64,000 nucleotides of DNA from Dipodascopsis uninucleata var. uninucleata (taxonomy: Eukaryota > Ascomycota > Lipomycetes > Lipomycetales > Lipomycetaceae), in the NCBI GenBank assembly GCA_030568195.1, contig JAJLTO010000002.1, positions 496,001 to 560,000 on the forward strand, given 5' to 3'. The position numbers and the translations under genes are program-made. The notes beneath the pieces were generated by a model. It was not told where the DNA came from. It was given only the letters and a program-made list of their open reading frames with translations, and made no database searches. This document shows positions 1 through 13,941 of this stretch, one piece after another (position 1 is the stretch's first letter; every line of letters begins with the position of its first letter).

Positions 1-2944
<2,944 letters not shown>

Positions 2945-3888
2945 GGTCACTCCCGTTCAATTATAAGACCACGCGAACACGACAAAAAATGACAATACAA
3001 TCATTTAATATGATAATACATCAAAGATATTAAGTATTCAAGTATGAAATATAATTATGAACAATTGATAGAAAAGTAAAGGGAAAATTGATGCTTAAAA
3101 GATGTACCCCAGTAGTGCAAATCAATTCAAGACTTTTTAAAATAGCTCCTTACACAAAAACTGGTTTTTTATATTCCAGTTCTCTGCAAATGATAGACTT
3201 TGGGTGGAATCTATATTAATCAATGATCTATTAGCAATTGCACATGAGTTGTGTTTTGATATCCTCACTTTTCGATAACTCTCTTAGCAGATCCGGTGCA
3301 GAGATCTTCGACATTTCCAAGCTCCGTCTATTATACATACCCCTCAGCGCTATCAGTAGTTTAAGCAGCCATGGCTAACGCTTATTTATAAAATGAAAAC
3401 TAAGTGAACATGAAAATGAATAAATGAACAGGTGGTATAATTACTGTCTCTTCACCAACACTATGATACCAAAACGAAGCGATTGTAGCGCTGAAAGACG
3501 CCGTCTGTGTAACTCATTTATTACCAAACAAGGGTTTTGAACAACATACAAGGCGCAACTAGAAAGATATTAGGGCTCTGATTAGAACTATTTAGATGTA
3601 TGCTTGTGCCACGGAAGGATGTTTTAGAATGGTGATAAGGTGGCAGTGCTTCTGGAGCGTTTCTGATGTGGCGCTGGTATTCGGTTGACCTGGAAACAAA
3701 AATCGGGTAATAGAAACAACAATCTCGTGAAATGCACGTAAATAGTGGAATGTTGTCAGACGTGAACAAAGAAGTGATTAGTTCGACAGCAATCGATAGA
3801 GAGGACATAGCAGAACGATTAGCGGGCATATTAATGCTACGGGAGATAAGCCGCTGCGTTCCTACTAACGATTTTGCCGGCGGAAGTC
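2945..3888. other. divergent intergenic region GCN2 / cut12
   Basis: About 0.94 kb between two divergently transcribed start codons, so it should hold both promoters. It is AT-rich near GCN2. The only reading frame with a true ATG is a 102-codon minus-strand frame (listed separately). No RNA gene or repeat was recognised. Confidence 0.5.
3521..3829 (-). CDS. hypothetical small ORF, 102 codons, doubtful
   Basis: An ATG-initiated frame whose start lies only 60 bases from the divergent cut12 start. The predicted product is Ser-rich at the N-terminus (MPANRSAMSSLSIAVELI) with no membrane segment, signal peptide or motif that I recognise. A frame of this length can occur by chance in 64 kb. Its position in a divergent promoter argues for noise or a 5' leader; a small lineage-specific gene is the alternative. 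Confidence 0.15.
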   Translation of the reverse strand: MPANRSAMSSLSIAVELITSLFTSDNIPLFTCISRDCCFYYPIFVSRSTEYQRHIRNAPEALPPYHHSKTSFRGTSIHLNSSNQSPNIFLVAPCMLFKTLVW

Positions 3889-5412
3889 ATGCTGGGTTGG
3901 ATATTTGACGACACTCTTGACGAAGCAACGTTGAGACAGCAGCTTGAAGAAGATGGATTCGATGTAACCTCGAGTAAGTGTGATTTAGTGCAGAGTAAAA
4001 TTTGAAGTATATTACAGTGTAGAAAATGTTGTTAAACTGGTTATAATAAAGATTCTATTCCGGATACTCCCGCAGCTTCGACATGGGCATTACATGCGTT
4101 GCCAACAATATTCACGGGTACACCGCGACTTACAAACAAGCTGCAAGACCATAGTTTATTGGACGAAGAAGTCGCCGATCATATCCGAGTCAGAAATTCT
4201 GATAATAGAACAATAGAAAGGGATGAAGGTCGCTCACACTTATACGATGTCAATACGAATCAAAGACGGTCACAAGAAGTTCAAAGACAAAGCAAACAGT
4301 CAGAAAGGAGGACTTCTGTGAATGAGCCTTTAAGGAACTTTGTTCTACGTCGAAATCTCGCAGGCACGTCTGCTTTATCCTCGACACAGCATGACAAAGA
4401 GAACCGGAATCCTGACGGGAATCAAACAGAAAAATCTATCCTTGAGAGGAAGGTTATAGATTTTCCTATGCTTGATCCAATGCCAAATCCAGATACGCCA
4501 ATAATTAACACTCCTACGAGAAAATTTAGAGCTCCGAAGGCTCCTATCAGTATAATGCGAACTCCAGGAGCATCTACAGCCAAGAAAGTTGTTAAATTTG
4601 CCTCTGGTGAGCCTGAAGATGTATCGCAGCTGAAATTCTCTTCTAAAGAACAAAGCGCAAAAACAGTACGATCTGGGCTACCTAGAAACTTTCCAGGAAA
4701 ATTTCCTAGTCCGTGGACTCCCAAATCTATTATGATCGAGAGTCTTGACCTTGCTGAGACACCTACTACCTTTGCTAAAAGAAAGGGCTTGACGGTACTA
4801 AGTCCCGTGAAAGATCTAAGTATACCCAAAGCTGAGACCGACGAAGCTGCCAGTAAAATGAAGCTGTCATCTACGCGAGCTATTCCTGAAAACTCGACAA
4901 AAGCTTTTTCGGCTACACCGGTCGACACATCTACAGCTTCTATGGAAGATGAAAGCTCGAAATCCAAGCTGATAAGTTTAGTTTACGATCAGATGTATGA
5001 GAATAATAGTAACTTGGAACGATTAATAAAGCTTCGACGAGCCAAGGGAAATACGAGAGAAAATAAAAGAGCAACTAAGCTTGAAAGTGATTTAGCACAA
5101 ATGGACCTAAATAAGGATTATCAAGAGCCAGTAGAAATGGAAAGATACTGGAAAAGAAAATTTGAAGAAACAGAAGAAGAGAGGCAAAAGCTAATACTAT
5201 TGCTAGATGAAGTGCAGCAACATGCCGAGAATGTAACGCAGTTTGCCAAGTCGCAAGATAAGAAAGTGACGGAATTGAAACGTAAACTTGCCCTGGAATC
5301 ACAAAAGACCAGAGAGACTGAGCAAATGGTTAGGGAATTATCTAAGCAGATGGAATTTTTGAAAGAAAAAACTGCAGATGTAAATCGTAGGAGAATACGA
5401 AAGAATGTGTAG
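3889..5412 (+). CDS. cut12: spindle pole body protein Cut12
   Basis: Component of the spindle pole body; in fission yeast Cut12 connects the pole to Plo1 activation and mitotic entry. Two exons (3889-3973 and 4052-5412) join in phase over a 78-nt intron, giving about 481 residues. The start MLGWIFDD and the following segment (S-I-P-D-T-P ... A-L-H-A-L ... I-F-T-G-T-P) match the conserved N-terminus of filamentous-fungal Cut12 proteins. A conserved middle motif reads ISIMRTPGASTAKKVVKFA, and PWTPKSIM is a second short motif. The C-terminal 150 residues form a Lys/Glu-rich coiled coil containing the family pattern around ERYWKRKFEETEEERQKL. Several SP/TP sites could be kinase targets (inference). 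The start was chosen because the single ORF beginning at 4099 lacks the conserved N-terminus. Confidence 0.85.
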
Positions 5413-5450
5413 CCTAGTCGTTAGAATTTGTAACTATAGTATTTATGTAT

Positions 5451-5719
5451 CTAAATAGCTAATGATGATCCGTGTTCTCCTTCTGTTGTATTCTTTATAT
5501 CTAATGTAATATACTCCCCATTAATGATGTCAAATTCTCGGTCTGGATATAAGTCCATTCCAGGATAGTATGCCTTCATGAAATAATATCTGTTTACATG
5601 TGAGTTAGCTGTATCGCCGACAATAACAGCTTATATGACCCTAACCATACATGTTACAAATTTCGTGGAAGCATTCAATTTCTGAAATTCTCCTGCAGTG
5701 ATCATTAAAAGCAAGTAAA
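5451..5719 (-). CDS. possible 3' exons of an unidentified minus-strand gene
   Basis: Two candidate exons (5719-5651 and 5589-5451) can be joined in phase through an intron starting GTATGG and ending AACAG. The joined peptide of about 68 residues includes CRRISEIECFHEIC and MKAYYPGMDLYPDREF and stops at TAG 38 bases beyond the cut12 stop codon. The amino-acid composition looks protein-like, but I recognise no family. No convincing 5' exon or ATG was found: upstream sequence runs antisense into the DRG2 5' end. It could equally be chance open sequence in the cut12 3' UTR. Confidence 0.22.
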
Positions 5720-5758
5720 CTAGAAATTTTGAGGGTCAAGACCTTTTGGGCATATATA

Positions 5759-7247
5759 ATGGGTATCTTGTATGTATTTTTTAACTAAACATAAGGAGAC
5801 TTGAAAGGATAGCAATTGGTGATAATAAGGCTAACTTATACGTATAATAGAGAAAAGATCCAAAGTATCCAAGAAGAGTTGAATCGAACTCAGAAAAATA
5901 AGGCTACAGAGTATCATATTGTAAGTTCCTCACAACCTATGATTTAACTTTTATGTGTATAATAGATACTAATAATATTACGAAAGGGGCTCCTTAAAGG
6001 GAAACTTGCTAGGTATGTAATGTATAAGAGAGAAGATCAGTGGAATGGAGCAACGAATTTCTAACTAAAGATAAAGATATCGAGCACAGTTACTTGAGCC
6101 AACTGCTGGAGGTTCATCGGGTGGCGGACAAGGATTTGAGGTTCAAAAAAGCGGAGGTATGTTGATGACATTTTCAGTTATTCTGTCGTTTTATTTTCTT
6201 ATAGTGCTATCGTTATTAATGCTGAACATCTGTGGTTTGAAAAATTTAGATGCTCGAATAGCATTAATAGGATTTCCTTCGGTCGGAAAGTCTAGTTTAC
6301 TCTCAAAGGTATGCTGAAATATAGTCACAAGCTATTTGGACGTTAGTCGCTTACAAACAGAGCTGACCGCCCCGAATGCAAATAATTAGATCACAAAAAC
6401 CAAGTCAGAAATTGCCAACTATGCATTCACAACTTTAACATCAGTTCCAGGAGTGCTGGACTACAATGGAGCAGAATTACAAATTCTTGATTTACCTGGT
6501 ATAATCCAGGGTGCTAGTGAAGGAAAGGGTAGAGGACGACAGGTTATCGCAACAGCCAAGACGTCAGATCTAATTCTGATGATTTTAGATGCTACTAAAG
6601 GCGGTGATCAACGCGAGATTCTTGAGAGAGAGTTGGAGGCAGTTGGAATACGACTAAACAAGGATCCTCCCAATATTTATTTTAAAGTGAAGAAGACTGG
6701 TGGCCTCAAGTTTAACGCAACTATGCCACCGAAATATCTGGATGAGAAGATCGTTGGTTCAATTTTACGAGATTATAAAATCCACAATGCTGAAGTCTTG
6801 GTCCGAGACGAAAACGTGACTATAGAAGATTTCATTGATGTGATTAATGCAAACCATAGATCATACATTCGCTGTCTTTATGCATATAACAAGATTGATG
6901 CTGTATCCCTGGAAGAAGTCGATAGACTTGCACGTCAACCTCACACTGTTGTATTCAGTTGTGAACTTAGTCTTGGACTTGATGATCTTGTTGATAGGAT
7001 ATGGGAAGATTTGCATCTTTTGCGCGTATACACTAAACGTAGAGGTGAGACAGTTACATTTGATGATCCATTGGTTGTACGAAATAATGCTACAGTCGAG
7101 ACAATCTGCGATGGCATTCATCGGTCAATCAAAGAAAAATTTCGATACGCTCTTGTATGGGGTGCAAGTGTTAAATACAGTCCTCAGAAGTGTGGACTCA
7201 ATCATTTTGTTGCGGATGAAGATGTTGTGTCTATTGTAACGAAGTAG
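5759..7247 (+). CDS. RBG2: developmentally regulated GTP-binding protein, DRG2/Rbg2 type
   Basis: Ribosome-associated GTPase of the DRG family, of the DRG2 (yeast Rbg2) branch, which works with a Gir2-type partner in translation. Six exons: 5759-5769, 5851-5920, 5987-6012, 6077-6156, 6250-6308, 6390-7247; all phases agree and give 367 residues against about 364 for DRG2. The first exon is 11 nt and starts MGIL, as in animal DRG2. Seen motifs are [11 protein letters not shown] (helical N-terminus), GFPSVGKSS (P-loop), DLPGII (G3), YNKID (G4) and a C-terminal TGS domain ending [20 protein letters not shown] and MILDATKG assign it to DRG2 rather than DRG1. Confidence 0.95.
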
Positions 7248-7451
7248 ATATATGAGATTTTATTTCTGGTTAAAATATTAGAGCAAGTTTGATTGAGTTC
7301 ATATAGTTGTCAATTAAATATACACAGCGTAAATGCTATATCGTAATAATCGCTCACTGAAATTACACAATTAAAACTTAGTGCTTCACGACAATTTTTC
7401 CCATCTGATTTTCACTGCTTAACTAATGTAACATCGAATACTTAACAAGAT

Positions 7452-8214
7452 ATGACTAAAAGGGGAACAAAGCGCAAGCTAGAATCTGGCAGTGGGGAGA
7501 AAGACGAAAGCCTGACGAAGCTGACATCAAGTAGTAGCAAAAGGAAGACAAAGAGTAGTACTGAGAGCATCCAAAATCAACAGATTAACAAACTGCGAAA
7601 TGGAGAAACGAGGCACACGCTATCATCCAAACCAGAACATAAACAACAGCATAAAATTAACAGAATTACTCTGAAACAACTGGGATGGTCTTATTTTCAA
7701 ATTGAAGCGTAAGTATAAGTTGGATTTTTCCATAGCACTGACCATACGCTCATTATTCAAGTTCAATATAGTATAAACTATGGTCGAGCTACTAACATTT
7801 GTGTGAGTTAGGTTACTTGTACTATCTCCCCGAGTACCGAACAATGGATATTCACAACTAGATGATCTGTCTTGGTATAGCCTAATAAATGCAGCATTAA
7901 GACAATATCTTGGAAATGTTTGTGCAGGTATACAGTTTGATATACTTCGACGTGACATGTCAAAGATTTCTAAAAATCCAATTATTGATATACGAACTGC
8001 ATCCACCAGATCAACAGAATTTTCAGCGGCAATTTCGGGATTCTACTTGGACTCCGAATCGAATGCATCAACTATCCAAAAATTATTTGACGGCAATTAT
8101 ATTCGGGTTGGCCTGAAGATTATCAAGTCTGGTAGTTTCGCTACGTCGATTGCAGCTCCTAAGCGCAAGTGGGAGCCTCCAGCTGTAAAAACATCCGATT
8201 CATATGTGCCTTGA
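7452..8214 (+). CDS. POP8: RNase P/MRP protein subunit Pop8
   Basis: Small protein subunit of nuclear RNase P and RNase MRP, which process tRNA 5' ends and pre-rRNA. Two exons (7452-7708, 7812-8214) join in phase to give 219 residues. After about 70 residues the sequence LGWSYFQIEA aligns with the yeast Pop8 start W-Q-Y-F-K-L. LSWYSLINAALRQYLG and the later GLKIIKSGS strand fit the Pop8/Rpp14 fold. The first 70 residues are Lys/Ser-rich (KRGTKRKLE, SSSKRKTKSS) and absent from the 133-residue yeast protein, so they may be a nuclear-targeting extension. Identification rests on pattern similarity in a fast-evolving family. Confidence 0.72.
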
Positions 8215-8918
8215 CTTAACATATAACTACATCAACCGAAATATTAATATCACTATACCACACAAACAAGAATAATCAAATTTTGTTTAATCGACTATAA
8301 TAAATTGTATAGAAATCATTGTTTGTATCATGAATATGATTGAGTTCGCTTACTTACATCATACTACACCATTATCAGTATCATTTACATGAAAGAATCT
8401 GGAATAATAGTTTACTAATATTTCTACTATAAAATCCATACCAGACAATCCTATAGCTCAAAAACAAGAGGAAATCAGAAAAAATATCTAAGATAAATGG
8501 TCTTATATAGTCGAAACCGGAGACAATCGACAACAAATTAATTCGCTTCATTCAAACAGGCCATTGAACTAGATCAAACTGGATAGACTATAAGGCTCAA
8601 CTTAGATAAAGCATGATAAAAAACCGGATATAAAATCATACAAATTAATAATGATAGATGTATATACTATAAGATAGAACGCATACAGAAAGTTAATAAA
8701 ATAGAAAGTGCTGAATACTTCGAAATGGAGAACAGAAAAACAAGAGATTTGCGAAAAGCGACATCCAACATTTAAAATATTTGTGGCAGAACAGTTAAAA
8801 AATAAAAAATTGATAGTAATGAGAACAAACTTGAAGTCTAAAACAATAAAATAACACTAGTTAACAGCATAAATCGCATACAAAGTAGCAGCACGAAGCT
8901 TTAGATAAGACAATGAAA
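8215..8918. other. convergent 3' intergenic region
   Basis: About 0.7 kb of AT-rich sequence between the POP8 stop and the BAR-SH3 stop. It should contain both 3' UTRs. I see no ORF, RNA gene or repeat in it. Confidence 0.6.
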
Positions 8919-10550
8919 TTATCTAGCTCCAATGGTACCCGTTCGCTTTGGTGGTGGTGGTGGTGGCTTTTTGAAACCGCCGTTGGAAGCAGAACCTCCT
9001 ATGCTACCTTTAGAACTGTAGGATGGAAGTGAAGAGGTACTGCTTTGACTGCCAATACGCTTCATACTGGACTGAAATGACGGTGCAGTAACAGCAGGTG
9101 GACGAGACGGGACATCTTCATCATCTGCATAAGGATCATTAGTCGTGAAAGTGGAAGATTTTCTCATAATTGAAGGCTTAGTAGGCTTAGTAGGACCATC
9201 ATTGACTTCAGAAATGACTTGCGTGTAAGGAACAGGGAATAATCCAGATCTTGGGCGACTGCCAGAATCGACAAGCTCTCCTATCCACCAACCAGGGTCT
9301 ACCTCTTCCGTAACAGTAACAATATCACCAATTTCTAAAGAAAGTTCATCAGCAGCTTCTGCTTCGTATTTGAAAACTGCCTTGACGAGCTTTCTTTTTT
9401 GAATACCAAGTGATGGACGTGGAGCAGTAGCCGGTGCATTTTCAGAAACTGACTTCACAAATCGAGAGTGGACGCTATTACTCGATGTACCATTACCATT
9501 GAACTTATTAGAAAGTGATGAGATGGATGAAGTTGAGGATATAGCTTCATTACCAGTACCACTAGAATCTACTGATGAGACGGACTGAGAGCGAGAAAGG
9601 GAGTATGAGCCAGCTCTAATAATAGGGGTCTCATTGGTACTACCATTGGAAGACCCAAATGATCTAACCATGGGTCGTCTAGCAGCAGGTGGAGGAGAGC
9701 CATCATCTTGGTTTGAAGAACCATACGATTTGATTGAAGTTGAGCGATTACGGTTCTGCTTTGGCGTCGTAGAATAACTAGTTTTTGTTGGAAGACTAAA
9801 AAAAGTTAGATAAACTATTCGATTCACAAACTAATTGCACCCCAAAACTTACTCTGCAATCCAGTTCTTTCGCAGGTCCTGCAGAATATCATTGCATTTC
9901 TCGTAATAATCACACTGAGCTTCGAAAAATTCGATAACATCCATGAGATTTTCATTTTCTGCCTCCCTTATACCGCTCATCTTACGAACGACATCATCGC
10001 CAGCCTCTTCGTACTTAATCCTCTGATTACGAACTTCTTCTTCTAATCTAGCATCTTCACGCTTAACTTTCTGGACTTTCGACAAAGCAGCATCGTAAGC
10101 CAATCGTCGAGATTCAAGTCTCTTTCTGGAGTTCTGGAAATCCTTAAACTGCGCTAAGCTTTTCTCAATTCCTTCAACAAAGGTTCTGTTGATTCTGTCG
10201 ACGTATTGTTCTTGGACACGTGCCATTTTCTGGTTTGCAACGCCCAGACGGAGAAGAGCCTGACCGTAAGTAGAGTCAGCAACAAATTCCTCGCCATACT
10301 TAGACATGCTCTGGCCGAGAATGTCGATTGGTGAAGTCTTCTCCATTTCATCAAGTTCTCGGCGCTTGGACAAATTCCGGACGTAAAGCGCCATAGATTG
10401 GTGAAGACGATCGGTACCTTCGTAGCGCATGTTAATTTCCATTTCTAATTCTCTGAATTCTTCGGACTCTTGGGTCTTTTGCTCCTGACCCAATTTCTCC
10501 GACGTCCATTGTCGGAGACGATCGATTTTCTTTGTCATAATTTTCTCCAT
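8919..10550 (-). CDS. BAR-SH3 membrane-curvature protein (endophilin/amphiphysin-like)
   Basis: Predicted membrane-bending adaptor for endocytosis or vesicle traffic at the cell cortex. Exons 10550-9853 and 9795-8919 join in phase over a 57-nt intron, giving 524 residues. Residues 1-232 form a BAR domain of long amphipathic helices: it starts MEKIMTKKIDRLRQWTSEKL and ends near FFEAQCDYYEKCNDIL. Residues about 240-355 are a Ser-rich disordered linker. Residues about 366-426 are an SH3 domain with the ALYDY-like AVFKYEAE, the WW pair in DPGWWIGEL, and the GLFPVPY end. The tail contains a PPPPPPKR proline stretch, itself a possible SH3 ligand. Which yeast BAR protein is orthologous is not clear. 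The upstream region is the 4.7-kb gene-free block. Confidence 0.88.
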
Positions 10551-13500
10551 TTTGATCTATGTTATTCTATGTTCTAATTGTGAATCTATGAATGCCAGAG
10601 ACGTGTAAGTGTGATTCTATATAGTGAGATGGTGAGCACGTCTTGCAAGTTGGATAAGACTGCAATACAGAAGATGATTCAGATACTGTTGATGATAGCT
10701 TGCTAAATCTTAAAATCCTATTGAGAAGCAAAAACTCTAAAGTTAGTTAAATCTGATTGCATAGAATGTAAAGCACCATCGATATTTTCTTTCTTTCGTC
10801 TTGTAAAGCTGCATTAGAAGCGGCCTTGCCCACATGTACGCTTAGACTTAAACAGAAGACAGAAAATTCCAATAATATAAAATGCGGAAAGAAGCACGAA
10901 GAATATGTAGTAATTATAGATAAACTGGTAATCGGCAGACGCGGAAAAAAAACCATATAATATAGTTAAATAAAGAAAATAGGGAAAACAGCCCGACAAT
11001 ACATCATATAAACGCACCCAACCGCCTTACACCCTTTCCATTCACGTCCCAAAAAAATATTAAAAATCTCTATGGCACACATAATAACCATTTCACCCAA
11101 AATAACAATAATTCACATTTGCTCAGCGTTCCTCTACTCCAACTGCTATCTTCTGTCACAGGTACACTTGACTAAGCGGCATAACCAAATCGTTCCGGTA
11201 AAGCAGCCATAATTTTCCGTAGTTCTGCTTAGTGGCATAGACCAGTCTTTGCTATCGCCGGGAAGCCAAACAATCCGATATGTACAACAAAACAGAAACC
11301 GATTGAAAAATAAAGCGGATTTCAAAAACTAGCAAAAAAAATTAGAATCACTAACCAGTCAAAAATATATCGCAGGATAAGTCGTTTGCGAAAAAAACTG
11401 TGTAGCGGGCGCAGAAGTATCGTATCGCAGCGTAAGTCGACCAGCAGACCAAAATGCTTATAAAGATATTAAACGCAATGGATACGAACTGAAAAAAAAG
11501 GAACTATAGAAAGCAAGTCACCAGCAGGCCATGTAAATCCACAGGCGAGAAGATGCTTTGGTGATAGACTGTCGAACGTGAGCGTCGAGAAGATGGAGGT
11601 GCAGATAGAAGAATTAAAAAGGCCGGGGTGTGCGATAGCCGTGAGATGTAAGAGTCGGCGGTTTAGGTGCGTACTGCACACTGGAGTTCCTGTGCCAGAG
11701 AACAATGGACTAGTGCTGACGCGTAGCGGTCATGTAGCGAGCGACAGAAAGCCGACGAGTGTGTGAATAGCAAGTCGAAGACGAGTAGCGCACAAATGAT
11801 GGTGCAGGTCGACTTGTGAGGGCACAGCTGAGAGCGAGCGAGAGAACTGCAAACACTCGTATATAGTTGGTGCGAATAAGCTTATAGAGAGCTGCTACCA
11901 CAAGAGCTAATAATACTGGAAGACTACTGCGACTTTTATTAGCACCAAAGGCCAGTCGTGCAGCTATTACTACCACTAATAAAATTATTAATAATAGTAG
12001 TAGGGAAATAGTGATATCGCAATAGATGAGATACGTAGTGCTTGAAGAGAGATACACAACAAAATAGATATATTATATCGAATGGAATACAAGCTAAAGC
12101 AATTGGCGCTGGAAAGGCTAAAGGGAATTGAAGGGGCCCGGAACCGCCGCGCAGCCAGACGAAAGCATGTATCAAAATAACATTAAAAGCTAACTGTTTG
12201 GAAGAAAAAAATAAAATAACACAAAATTACTAAGAAATAGCATAAAATAACTAAGATATAAAAATAAAATGCAGACTAACCAACTTTCTTCCTAACGACC
12301 GAATTCTAAATTTTAAATATAGCCCATAGGCTGTCTAGGCGATAGCAGGAGCATATGCATTTGTGCTGTGGGTATCTACCATGTATGAGTGTTGTTCGGA
12401 CTGAAGTGCATCTACGTATAGTATTCACTGTGGTGTATGCTGTAGCGTGCGGTGTGTACGGTGTATGTAGTCTTTGTTATATCATTATCTGTGCTACGCT
12501 CGCGTTTACGTCTAACGCAGTAGTTTCCCTACTGATAATATTTGTATCATTATTGCTATAGCTTCCATTATCACTCTTACTGCTTCTATAACTAGTAGAT
12601 TCCATAGCTGCTGCTGCTGGTCAACTAGTACTACTACTGTCACCGTCACTACCACTGCTAGCGGAACAACCCCTCTAAACTACTACTACTGCTCATGCAC
12701 ATGCTGTGGCATATCTGTATGGCGACAGTACGAATGGATACTCACAGCGAGCTGCAGCTGCTGTTGTCAATTGGGCTTTCGCCACTGCTATGGCAACTAT
12801 TATAGTTGCTGTTGTGCTGCACTGCGTTACTCAATGGGGGACTTTGGATCCCACTATGACACGATAGTGAACACATGGGCCGCAGTACATGTAACGGTAC
12901 CATAGGCCACTGGCGATCTTTTAATGGTTCTCCCAGACTCATCCCCAGCTACGGAGCACGCGCAAAATTTTTTTACCCCTATTGCTGCGATGCACAGCAT
13001 CTCCGCGCATATGTATGCATGCATGCGATGTAGTGCAACAGAGCCATCCAACCCTGCAAGCAAGGGGCAGGGACAGCTGCAGAGCGGAGTGGCCATACCG
13101 AAGTAGAATGACACGCTGTACGGCGAGATTGTGTTATTTTCATTCTGCTGTCGATGAAATGCCCAGTGAAAAGCGCGCATGCCATACAGCTAACAGGCAC
13201 AGAGACACTGGCTCTGGCAAAACACGTTCAAATCGCCGTAGCAGACTTGAAAGCTGAATGATAATTGTAAAGAGCGAGTGCGTTGCGAGACTAGTGTGCT
13301 AGTTGCCTTATAAAGATATGCGCTAAAACGTACCCTATGCTATGCTGCTGCGCCTAAATGTCATTTTAGAATTCTGTCAATGCCAGTTAGCCAGTGCCCA
13401 CACTCGCTGCTAGTTAATGGTGCACATTGGTGTTTATCAACCGCAGTTCGCGGCTCACAAATCACACTCTATACTAGCTCACAAGAGCGCGTACAGACGG

Positions 13501-13587
13501 ACGCGTAGCTGCCGCCATTAAACGCTGCCAGCCTCGAGCTCCCCTCTACACAATACCCTCGAAATCGCGCGTACCAAAAATTTCGCC

Positions 13588-13767
13588 GCTGAGTTAGCCC
13601 TCAGCCCGCAAACCCAGAACTCAAAATTCTGATGGTGTCACCAAGATAACACCACCGAACGGACGGAAAATAGAAAACTCTACAGCCCACGCGCCCGGGC
13701 TTGCTGCTCGGTCGGTTATCTCTCAGACCTCTGACGAGAAAAGCTAGGTGAGCCTTTCGCTTACCTA
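13588..13767. repeat. two short inverted repeats (candidate hairpins)
   Basis: GCTGAG at 13588-13593 pairs with CTCAGC at 13600-13605 around a 6-nt loop. TAGGTGAGC at 13745-13753 pairs with GCTTACCTA at 13759-13767 around a 5-nt loop, nine pairs with one G-U. Both lie in the GC-rich part of the gene-free block. Short stems like the first are expected by chance; the second is stronger. Confidence 0.4.
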
Positions 13768-13893
13768 ACTGGCTTGTAATATGCACTCTAGGTTACGTAA
13801 CGCACCACTACAGTGCCCAGCAACCGACATCGCACGCCAGGATTTTCCCAGTGTACACTCGACTGAGTGCAGAATGATACAGCCAGACGAGTG

Positions 13894-13941
13894 CTGGCAC
13901 ATCGGAGTCCAAGCGAACTGCGACGCGCACCGATGTGCCAG
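13894..13941. repeat. 12-bp perfect inverted repeat
   Basis: CTGGCACATCGG at 13894-13905 and its exact reverse complement CCGATGTGCCAG at 13930-13941 are separated by 24 bases. As RNA or cruciform this is a 12-bp stem with a large loop. It lies about 3.4 kb upstream of the BAR-SH3 start. Its function is unknown. Confidence 0.75.

Noticed and set aside
13220-13245. GTTCAAATCGCCG, considered as a tRNA T-loop
   Set aside because: The flanking bases do not form a T-stem or acceptor stem.
12982-13257. Overlapping frames on both strands in the GC-rich island
   Set aside because: Length is expected for about 50-60% G+C; composition is Cys/Arg/His-rich noise and no splice partners connect them.
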